6,969 bases of DNA, taken from an uncultured Lysobacteraceae bacterium (GTDB lineage: Bacteria > Pseudomonadota > Gammaproteobacteria > Xanthomonadales > Xanthomonadaceae). Below, piece after piece: positions 1 to 5,398 of the stretch. Where the stretch lies: the NCBI GenBank assembly GCA_946886995.1, contig CAMPJU010000065.1, positions 1 to 6,969 of the forward strand. The letters run 5' to 3'. Positions within the stretch are counted from its first letter, which is position 1; each line of letters starts with the position of its first letter. The translations under genes were made by a program, and so were the position numbers. The notes beneath the pieces are model-generated. The model was not told where the DNA came from and made no database searches. It saw nothing but the letters and a program-made list of their open reading frames with translations.

Positions 1-392
1 TCCATGTCCAGGGCCTTCCAGTACTCCTCGCGCTTGGCCACAAAGGGGATGTACGCACGCTCGGCGGCGATGTCCATCCAGGCGTACGCAAGCGGGCGAT
101 CGACGGGCGTGCCGGTGCCAGTCCACAACATTTCGGCGACCATTGCCTGCGAGGCCTTGTCCGCATAGCGGGCCGCGCGCCTGAAATAGGTGAGCGCCTC
201 GCCTTTCCGTCCGTCGTCGAGGGCGATGACGCCCTCGCGGCGCCAGTGCAGGTCCGGGTGTGCACCAAGGAACCCGCCACTGTTCATCACCGTGGACTGG
301 TCGGGCAGGCGTTGCGGCGCCTGGGATTCCCCGGCAACGATTGCGGCTGGCACCGCCAGCAACACCACGATCCAGGCGATCCACTGCTTCAT
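1..392 (-). CDS. Sel1-like repeat exported protein, paralogue A (partial, 3' end outside window)
   Basis: This is the start of a minus-strand gene. It reads from an ATG at 392-390 without a stop to the window edge, giving 130 complete codons. Residues 1-20 look like a Sec signal peptide: a hydrophobic core of I, V, L and A, with a likely cut after the AIVA stretch before GES. Residues 64-114 fit a Sel1-like (TPR-related) repeat, with the pattern A..YF.RAA, then SQAMVAEML, then a TGTGTP turn followed by D, then LAYAWMDIAA. Such repeats usually mediate protein-protein contacts; no enzymatic motif is visible. It aligns without gaps to the neighbouring gene at 456-1196, with 69 identities over residues 40-130. 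Its codons are slightly less GC-biased than that neighbour's (about 20 of 130 end in A or T). An AGGGAGA Shine-Dalgarno at 399-405 supports the start. The exact role is unknown; a periplasmic scaffold or envelope protein is inference. Confidence 0.85.
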   Translation of the reverse strand, partial: MKQWIAWIVVLLAVPAAIVAGESQAPQRLPDQSTVMNSGGFLGAHPDLHWRREGVIALDDGRKGEALTYFRRAARYADKASQAMVAEMLWTGTGTPVDRPLAYAWMDIAAERAYIPFVAKREEYWKALDM

Positions 393-398
393 GGCCCA

Positions 399-405
399 TC
401 TCCCT
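399..405 (-). promoter_or_regulatory. Ribosome binding site of paralogue A
   Basis: Read on the minus strand, AGGGAGA lies 6 nt before the ATG at 392-390. It is the clearest Shine-Dalgarno in the window and fixes the start of the partial gene. A second ATG overlapping the spacer is out of frame. Confidence 0.7.
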
Positions 406-455
406 GTGCCCAATTCTTCCGGGGTACGCAAGAGACGGGCCATCCGTCGCGCAGG

Positions 456-1196
456 TCAGTTGCCGTCGGTGTCGTCGCTCGCCGGCGTCGCGCCCTGCTC
501 GACGACCTCGAGCGGCTTGATGCTGACCGTGCCGGTCGGCGGGTCCTTCCACACGCTGTCCTGCCAGGCCCAGTAGTGCTCCGGCTCCCAGTACTGGTCG
601 TCGTAGTAGGTGGCGCCGTCGACCTGCATCATCAGGCCGCCGGGGCCGGGGATCATGATCTGCAGGCTGCCGACATGGCCCGTCCTGCTGCCGGTCACGT
701 TGCGCTTGGCGCGGCGGAGCAGGCGTTCGAGTCGCTCCTTGGCCACGGCATCCTTGTATTCGTCGAACACCGGCGCGCCGACCTCGAGGGCCCGTGCCTG
801 TTCGGCTTCGCTCAATGCGTTCCAGTACTGCTCGCGCTTGGCCAGGAACGGGATGTAGGCACGCTCGGCGGCCACGTCCATCCATGCATACGCGAGCGGC
901 CGGTCCATCGGGGTGCCGGTGCCGGTCCACAGCATCTCCGCGACCATCGCCTGCGACGGCTTGTCCGCGTACTTGGCGGCGCGCTTGAAGTAGTCGAACG
1001 CCTCGCCGGCGCGGTCCTCCTGCAGCGCCTCCAGGCCTTCGCCTCGCCAGCGCAGGTCCGGGTGCGAGGAGAGGAAGCCTTCGCTGGACATGACCAGCTC
1101 GTCGCCCTGGTCGAAGAGGGGCTGGTCGGTGTCGTCGGCGAGCGCGGGCGTGGCGAAGAGCGTGAACAGGCAGGCGAGCGCGAGTGGTCGGATCAT
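456..1196 (-). CDS. Sel1-like repeat exported protein, paralogue B (complete, 246 aa)
   Basis: The chosen ATG (1196-1194) gives MIRPLALACLFTLFATPALA followed by DDTDQ, a typical Sec signal peptide with cleavage after ALA (residues 18-20). The frame stays open upstream to 1532, but that extension would bury the signal peptide and run into rep, so it is rejected. Residues 64-114 form about one and a half Sel1-like repeats. Residues 150-165 are basic and probably helical. From 166 the protein changes character: a TGSRTGHVG stretch, a PGPGG turn (183-187), then an aromatic cluster (Y197, Y198, Y202, W203, Y208, W209, W211, W216), a TGTVSIKPL segment and an acidic tail. No catalytic motif is seen. 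It lies 63 bp upstream of paralogue A on the same strand. The start has only a weak GGGA Shine-Dalgarno. Membership of the Sel1-like family is fairly sure; periplasmic location is inferred from the signal peptide; function is unknown. Confidence 0.87.
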   Translation of the reverse strand: MIRPLALACLFTLFATPALADDTDQPLFDQGDELVMSSEGFLSSHPDLRWRGEGLEALQEDRAGEAFDYFKRAAKYADKPSQAMVAEMLWTGTGTPMDRPLAYAWMDVAAERAYIPFLAKREQYWNALSEAEQARALEVGAPVFDEYKDAVAKERLERLLRRAKRNVTGSRTGHVGSLQIMIPGPGGLMMQVDGATYYDDQYWEPEHYWAWQDSVWKDPPTGTVSIKPLEVVEQGATPASDDTDGN

Positions 1197-1233
1197 GGTC
1201 GGTGTCCCGTTGGAAAGCGTGTCATGGAGAGGG

Positions 1234-1261
1234 ATGTTATGCAGGTCCGGACCGTCGCAAA
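1234..1261 (-). promoter_or_regulatory. Possible sigma-70 promoter of paralogue B
   Basis: On the minus strand, TAACAT (1239-1234, four of six matches to TATAAT) is preceded at 16 nt by TTTGCG (1261-1256), a poor -35. The -10 lies 37 nt before the ATG at 1196. If it is real, the -35 sits inside the left arm of the inverted repeat at 1253-1303. This is a weak call made by eye. Confidence 0.2.
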
Positions 1262-1303
1262 TCGGGCATTGGTCAGGTAAACCAATGGCACGGATTTGCG
1301 TCG
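1253..1303. repeat. Nested imperfect inverted repeat in the divergent intergenic region
   Basis: Outer arms CGTCGCAAATC (1253-1263) and GATTTGCGTCG (1293-1303) pair at 10 of 11 positions, including 8 consecutive pairs. Inside them, CATTGGT (1267-1273) and ACCAATG (1281-1287) pair perfectly around a 7-nt centre. The unpaired parts are GGG on the left and GCACG on the right. The element lies between two divergent genes, 56 bp from the start of paralogue B and 84 bp from the start of rep. It could be an operator, an RNA hairpin or a remnant of a small repeat element; the sequence alone does not decide. The inner ATTGGT...ACCAAT half-sites resemble those bound by some GntR-family regulators, but the 7-nt spacing is wider than usual for them. 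Confidence 0.75.
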
Positions 1304-1387
1304 CGGGGATGAAGCGACCCCGGCCTGGCGGTTCCGGATGAGAGAATCGCCGGCGGGGATGCACGCCCCACATTGGCCGGACCGAAG

Positions 1388-3367
1388 ATGAATGGACTGA
1401 ACCCGCAACAGCGCGAGGCGGTGGCCTGCGTCGACCGCCCCATGCTGGTGCTGGCCGGGGCCGGGAGCGGCAAGACGCGGGTGATCGTGGAGAAGATCGC
1501 ACACCTCGTGGCGATCGGGGCGATGCCGGCACGGCGAATCGCCGCCATCACGTTCACCAACAAGGCCGCGCGCGAGATGCGCGAGCGCGTCGCGCGGCGG
1601 ATCCGCGGCGACGCTGCCGAAGGCCTGCTGGTGTGCACCTTCCATGCGCTGGGCCTGCGGATCCTGCAGGCCGAACACGCGAAGCTGGGACTGCGGCGCG
1701 GCTTCTCCGTGTTCGACGCGGAGGACAGCGCGGCCCAGTTGAAGGACCTGCTCCCCGCCGGCAGCAAGCCCGACGCGATCGAGGCCGTGAAGTCGCTGGT
1801 GTCGCGCGCCAAGAACGCGGGGCTGTCGCCCGAACAGGCAGCCGCGGCGGCCGGCAGTGCCCGCGAGCGCGAGGCCGCCACGCTGTACGCCGCCTACCAG
1901 GCGCGGCTGGCGGCGTTCAACGCGGTGGACTTCGACGACCTGATCCGCCTCCCGGTGCAGTTGCTCGAATCCGACCCGGAGGCCGTCGCAGGCTGGCGCG
2001 AGCGGATCGGCTACCTGCTGGTCGACGAATGCCAGGACACCAACGATGCGCAGTACCGCCTGCTCAAGGCGATCGCCGGCCCCGGCGGCCGGTTCACCTG
2101 CGTCGGCGACGACGACCAGTCGATCTACGCATGGCGCGGCGCCAACCCGGACAACCTCCTGCAGCTGGCCGTCGACTACCCGTCGCTGAAGGTGGTCAAG
2201 CTGGAGCAGAACTACCGGTGCAGCAACCGCGTGCTGCGCGCGGCCAACGCGCTGATCGCGCACAACCCGCACGAGCATCCGAAGTCGCTCTGGAGCGACA
2301 ACGCCGATGGCGAGCGCATCCGGGTGTGGGAATGCCGCGATGCCGCGCACGAGGCGGAGAAAGTCGCCGACCAGGTGCACTTCCTGCACACCACGCGGGC
2401 GGCGCCCTGGAGCGACTTCTGCATCCTGTTCCGCGGCAACCACCAGTCGCGCGCGCTGGAGAAGGCGCTGCAGCTGCTGCGCGTGCCGTACCACCTGAGC
2501 GGCGGCACCGCGTTCCTCGATCGCGGCGAAGTCAAGGACGCCCTGGCCTGGATGCGCCTGGTCGCCAACCCCGACGACGACGCGGCGTTCCTGCGCGCGG
2601 TGGGCGCGCCGCAGCGCGGCGTCGGCGGCACGACGCTCGCACGGCTCGGCGAGCTGGCGCACGCCGCACACCTGCCGCTCGCCCGCGCCGCGGCGTCGAT
2701 CAGCCTGCTCAAGCAGTTGCCCACGCGCAGCGCGAATGCCCTGCAGGGTTTCGATGCCGTCGTGCGCACGTTGCGCGCGGAGGCGCAGCGGCTCGCGCCG
2801 GCGGACCTCGTGCGCAAGCTGGTCGAGCAATCCGGCCTGCTCGCGTCGCTGCGCGCGCAATGCAAGGACGAGGCGATGTTCAACCTGCGCCGCCGCAACC
2901 TGGAGGAACTGGCGGACTGGTTCGACGGACCGCGCGCCAGCGGCCCCGGCGAACTGGCGGCCGCGCTGTCGCTGCTGGCGCACGCGGACAAGGGCGACGC
3001 CGGCGACCAGGTGCGGCTGATGAGCCTGCACGCCGCCAAGGGCCTGGAGTTCCGTTACGTGTTCATCGTCGGCGTGGAGGACGGGAACCTGCCGCACGAA
3101 GCCTCGATCGAGGAAGGCCGCGTCGACGAGGAGCGTCGCCTGTTGTACGTCGGCATCACCCGTGCGAAGGAGCGGTTGTGGCTGTCGCATGCCCGCGAGG
3201 CCCAACGCTGGGGCGACCGCATCCGCCACCTGCCCAGCCGCTTCCTCGACGAGCTGCCGGCGGCGGAGCTGCAGCGCGACGGGGCCGACCCGGAGGCGGA
3301 CGCGGTGCAGCGCAAGGAGCGCGCCGACGCCGGGTTTGCCGCGATCCGGGCCTTGCTCGAAGCCTGA
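1388..3367 (+). CDS. rep: ATP-dependent DNA helicase Rep (UvrD/Rep superfamily 1A)
   Basis: The product is 659 aa, close to the usual Rep length (673 aa in E. coli). Rep is a cytoplasmic 3'-5' helicase that helps restart replication forks and removes proteins ahead of them. Ordered motifs are visible: Q motif NPQQREAV (5-12); Walker A AGAGSGKT (23-30, K29); TFTNKAAREM (motif Ia); Walker B/motif II VDECQDTN (212-219); GDDDQSIYAWRG (240-251, motif III); KLEQNYR (motif IV); VRLMSLHAAKGLEF (542-555, motif V); DEERRLLYVGITRAK (580-594, motif VI). The stretches YRGNHQSR-like, SGGT.F and NPDDD.AFLR support Rep over UvrD or PcrA. Motif II has Cys215 where E. coli Rep has Tyr (DEYQD); the catalytic D213 and E214 are kept. 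The ATG at 1388 is preferred to TTG at 1373 because Rep proteins begin almost directly at the LNP.QQ motif. The Shine-Dalgarno is weak. Confidence 0.95.
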   Translation: MNGLNPQQREAVACVDRPMLVLAGAGSGKTRVIVEKIAHLVAIGAMPARRIAAITFTNKAAREMRERVARRIRGDAAEGLLVCTFHALGLRILQAEHAKLGLRRGFSVFDAEDSAAQLKDLLPAGSKPDAIEAVKSLVSRAKNAGLSPEQAAAAAGSAREREAATLYAAYQARLAAFNAVDFDDLIRLPVQLLESDPEAVAGWRERIGYLLVDECQDTNDAQYRLLKAIAGPGGRFTCVGDDDQSIYAWRGANPDNLLQLAVDYPSLKVVKLEQNYRCSNRVLRAANALIAHNPHEHPKSLWSDNADGERIRVWECRDAAHEAEKVADQVHFLHTTRAAPWSDFCILFRGNHQSRALEKALQLLRVPYHLSGGTAFLDRGEVKDALAWMRLVANPDDDAAFLRAVGAPQRGVGGTTLARLGELAHAAHLPLARAAASISLLKQLPTRSANALQGFDAVVRTLRAEAQRLAPADLVRKLVEQSGLLASLRAQCKDEAMFNLRRRNLEELADWFDGPRASGPGELAAALSLLAHADKGDAGDQVRLMSLHAAKGLEFRYVFIVGVEDGNLPHEASIEEGRVDEERRLLYVGITRAKERLWLSHAREAQRWGDRIRHLPSRFLDELPAAELQRDGADPEADAVQRKERADAGFAAIRALLEA

Positions 3368-3405
3368 CCCCGGCCGCCGTGGCGGTTCCCACACACGCCG
3401 CTGGC

Positions 3406-3411
3406 TAGACT
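3406..3411 (+). promoter_or_regulatory. Possible -10 element for the acid phosphatase gene
   Basis: TAGACT matches TATAAT at four of six positions and ends 31 nt before the ATG at 3443. No good -35 is seen 16-18 nt upstream. It is offered only because the gap after rep (75 bp) makes an independent start plausible. Confidence 0.2.
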
Positions 3412-3442
3412 CGTCGGCCCTGCTTTCCCCGCTGGACTGCCC

Positions 3443-4306
3443 ATGCGTCGCCACGCCATCGCCATCGCCTTCCTCTCCGCATTCGTCCTGGCGGGCTGCG
3501 CCACCCCGCACGAGACCGTGCGGGTCCCGTTGCCGGTCACCCAGACCGCCGTCGCCCACGTCGACAGCCCGGCGGGTGCCGACGACAACCTCAATGCGGT
3601 CCTCTGGGTGCAGGCGTCGGCCGAGTACGACGCGGCGGCACTGTCCGCGTACCACGCGGCCGCCGCGCGCCTGGATGCCGCACTTGCCGACCCATCGTGG
3701 GATGCGCTGGCCCCGGGCGAACGCGACGACGCCGGCGTGCTGGCGACCCTCCCGCCGGCCGTGATCCTGGACGTCGACGAAACGGTGCTCGACAACTCGC
3801 CCTACCAGGCGCGCCTGGTCCGCCGGGGCACGCAGTACGACGAGGCCACCTGGGCATCGTGGGTCGACGAACGCGTCGCGCGCCCGGTGCCGGGCGTGCT
3901 GGATTTCGCCCGCGCGGCGACGGCCCGCGGCATCACCCTGGTCTACCTGTCCAACCGCACCGAAACACTGCAGGACGCGACGCTCGACAACCTGCGTGCC
4001 GTCGGTCTCCCGGTGAAGGACGCCTCGGTCTTCCTCGGGAAAGGCACCGCTGGCTGCGAAAGCGCCGGCAGCGCCAAGGATTGCCGCCGTCGGCTGGTCG
4101 CCGCCGACTACCGCGTGCTCATGCAGTTCGGCGACCAGCTCGGCGACTTCGTGGCCGTCCACGACGACACGCCCGCCGCGCGCCAGGCACTGGTCGAGCG
4201 GCATGCGGCGTGGTTCGGCGACCGCTGGTGGATGCTGCCCAATCCCACCTACGGCGACTGGGTCCCGGCCGCGAAGCGCGCGGCGCTCGACACCGCGGGG
4301 CCGTGA
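3443..4306 (+). CDS. Lipoprotein acid phosphatase, e(P4)/class C HAD family
   Basis: The product is 287 aa, normal for the family. The N-terminus MRRHAIAIAFLSAFVLAGC ends in a lipobox with Cys19; residue 20 is Ala, not Asp, which favours outer-membrane sorting. The family signature follows: NAVLWVQ.SAEY (residues 51-62), a helical A..RLDAAL segment, then HAD motif I DVDETVLDN (110-118) with nucleophile D110 and acid/base D112, motif II SNR (170-172), and motif IV GDQLGDF (230-236) with D231 and D235. The motif III lysine is probably in the K-rich stretch between them but cannot be fixed by eye. Family members such as Haemophilus e(P4) dephosphorylate nucleoside monophosphates, including NMN, in the periplasm in a metal-dependent way; the substrate here is inferred. 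It lies 75 bp after rep and 80 bp before the next lipoprotein gene. No strong Shine-Dalgarno precedes the start. Confidence 0.92.
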   Translation: MRRHAIAIAFLSAFVLAGCATPHETVRVPLPVTQTAVAHVDSPAGADDNLNAVLWVQASAEYDAAALSAYHAAAARLDAALADPSWDALAPGERDDAGVLATLPPAVILDVDETVLDNSPYQARLVRRGTQYDEATWASWVDERVARPVPGVLDFARAATARGITLVYLSNRTETLQDATLDNLRAVGLPVKDASVFLGKGTAGCESAGSAKDCRRRLVAADYRVLMQFGDQLGDFVAVHDDTPAARQALVERHAAWFGDRWWMLPNPTYGDWVPAAKRAALDTAGP

Positions 4307-4316
4307 AGCCCGCCTG

Positions 4317-4345
4317 GCCGCGGGTTGCCCCCGACCGTCCGCGGC
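4317..4345. terminator. GC-rich inverted repeat after the phosphatase gene, possible terminator
   Basis: GCCGCGG (4317-4323) and CCGCGGC (4339-4345) are a perfect 7-bp inverted repeat with a 15-nt centre, starting 10 nt after the phosphatase stop. No T-run follows, so a role in intrinsic termination is uncertain. Confidence 0.3.
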
Positions 4346-4368
4346 GGGCACGATGCCTGCCTGCCTCC

Positions 4369-4374
4369 GGGGAG
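4369..4374 (+). promoter_or_regulatory. Ribosome binding site of the unassigned lipoprotein gene
   Basis: GGGGAG lies 12 nt before the ATG at 4387 and 24 nt before the next in-frame ATG at 4399. This favours 4387, although the spacing is on the long side. Confidence 0.5.
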
Positions 4375-4386
4375 CCACCCCACGCC

Positions 4387-5340
4387 ATGTCCCATGCCAT
4401 GTCCCCGCGAATGCCCGTCCGGACGTCCCGTGCAGGCGTGCGCGCCGCCGCCCTGGCGGTGCTGTTCTGCCTGGCCGCCGGCTGCCAGCGCAGCGAAGCA
4501 CCGGCGGGCGCTGTCAGCACCGGTCCCGCCACCCCGGCCGCCACGGTCCAGGCCATGGCCAAGCAGCTCCAGTCCGGCGACCTGGCGGGCTACACCACCA
4601 CCGCCGTGCCGCCGGAACTGCATGCGGAACTTGAAGCGGCGTGGCGCGACGGCCGCAGCCGCTGGCCGTTGAGCGAGTTGCCGCTGACCGGGAAGGTCCT
4701 GCCGCTGCTCGCCGCATTCGGCGCCGAGGATGCGGAGCAGTCGCTGATGGCCGCGTTCGACCGGCAGTTCGCCGGCGCGGAGCGCGAGCTCGACGCGGCC
4801 GCGGAATCGCTGGCCCTGTTCGGCGTGCAGTACGTGCAGAACGAAGGCGAGTTCAGCGACGCGGAGCGGGTCCATTACGCACAGGCGATCGAGGCGCTGG
4901 GGAACTGGGCGAAGTCGGCCCCGCTGGCGGACCGCGAGCGTGCGAAGGCGTCGATCGTCCGGCTGGCCTCCGCTGCGCGGGCGACCGGGCTGGACGAACC
5001 GGCCGACCTGCAGGCGCTCGGCATGCGCGAAAGCCTGGAGCGACTGCAGCCCTTCTTCGCGGCCGCGCTGCGCACGCTGGACGACTACGGGCTGGACCTG
5101 CGCGGCAGCGTCGAGGGCATGCAGGTCGTTTCCGTGGCGGAGGACGGGGACCGCGCGACGGTCGATGTTCGCTACCCGCTGGCAGGCAGGACGATCACCA
5201 CCCGGGTCCACCTCGAGCGCATCGACCGCCAGTGGTATTCGTCCGACAGCATCCGGAATGCGCGTGCGAGCCTTGCGGGTACGGATGGCAGAGGGATGGA
5301 CGACCCGGCCGACCCGGCCGACGCGGACGAGGCCCGCTGA
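4387..5340 (+). CDS. Predicted lipoprotein of unknown function (317 aa)
   Basis: I do not recognise a named family. From the ATG at 4387 the N-terminus is basic (four arginines before residue 20). A hydrophobic stretch A20-A31 then leads to a LAAGC lipobox with Cys33. Residue 34 is Gln, which suggests outer-membrane retention. Residues 45-205 are Ala-, Glu- and Leu-rich and look helical. Residues about 242-285 read as alternating beta strands (GMQVVSVAEDGDRATVDVRY, then TTRVHLERIDRQWYSSD), which resembles the end of NTF2-like or DUF4878-like lipoprotein folds; this is inference. The C-terminus is acidic with a DPADPADAD run. In-frame ATGs also occur at 4399 and 4411, and all three keep the signal sequence. 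The high-GC codon use matches its neighbours. It lies between an acid phosphatase lipoprotein and plsB, 58 bp before the latter. A link to envelope lipid metabolism is only suggested by position. Confidence 0.82.
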   Translation: MSHAMSPRMPVRTSRAGVRAAALAVLFCLAAGCQRSEAPAGAVSTGPATPAATVQAMAKQLQSGDLAGYTTTAVPPELHAELEAAWRDGRSRWPLSELPLTGKVLPLLAAFGAEDAEQSLMAAFDRQFAGAERELDAAAESLALFGVQYVQNEGEFSDAERVHYAQAIEALGNWAKSAPLADRERAKASIVRLASAARATGLDEPADLQALGMRESLERLQPFFAAALRTLDDYGLDLRGSVEGMQVVSVAEDGDRATVDVRYPLAGRTITTRVHLERIDRQWYSSDSIRNARASLAGTDGRGMDDPADPADADEAR

Positions 5341-5347
5341 GCGCGCC

Positions 5348-5366
5348 CCGGCGGCCCGGCCGCCGG
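5348..5366. terminator. 8-bp GC hairpin after the lipoprotein gene, possible terminator
   Basis: CCGGCGGC (5348-5355) and GCCGCCGG (5359-5366) form a perfect 8-bp stem around CCG, starting 8 nt after the lipoprotein stop codon. No T-run follows, as is common in very GC-rich genomes. It lies just before the plsB promoter and could insulate plsB from upstream reading. Confidence 0.4.
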
Positions 5367-5382
5367 CCACGCCAGCACGCCT

Positions 5383-5391
5383 TGCGATAAT
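5383..5391 (+). promoter_or_regulatory. Extended -10 promoter of plsB, implying a leaderless start
   Basis: TGCGATAAT is a TGn extended -10 with five of six matches to TATAAT, striking in such GC-rich DNA. No -35 is evident, which an extended -10 can tolerate. Transcription would begin about 7 nt downstream, near 5398-5399, which is the A of the plsB ATG. No Shine-Dalgarno precedes that ATG. Confidence 0.5.
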
Positions 5392-5398
5392 GCGACGG

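Noticed and set aside
434..448. Hairpin between paralogues B and A (GACGG/CCGTC)
   Set aside because: The stem is only 5 bp and no real T-run follows, so it does not separate the two genes convincingly.
246..1280. Plus-strand open frame of 344 codons across both Sel1 genes
   Set aside because: It is the shadow of paralogues A and B, which have signal peptides and mutual homology on the minus strand.
1253..1303. Integron attC site or insertion-sequence end as an explanation of the nested inverted repeat
   Set aside because: No GTTRRRY/RYYYAAC core pair, no transposase or integrase nearby, and no target-site duplication seen.
1197..1532. N-terminal extension of paralogue B upstream of 1196
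   Set aside because: It would place an Arg/Pro-rich stretch before an intact signal peptide and overlap the rep start. Paralogue A starts at the equivalent residue.
3372..3387. Hairpin just after the rep stop codon
   Set aside because: Only four GC pairs plus two G-U pairs around a CGTG loop and no T-run; too weak to call a terminator.
1193..4501. Open frame of 1102 codons on the minus strand opposite rep, the phosphatase and the start of the lipoprotein gene
   Set aside because: It lies antisense to two genes with full sets of family motifs. Its product is Arg/Gly/Val-rich low-complexity sequence, as expected for the antisense frame of GC-rich codons.
5302..5328. Short tandem repeat of a 9-bp unit near the end of the lipoprotein gene
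   Set aside because: Only about two copies, encoding an acidic DPADPADAD tail; common in GC-rich coding sequence and not evidence of a repeat element.
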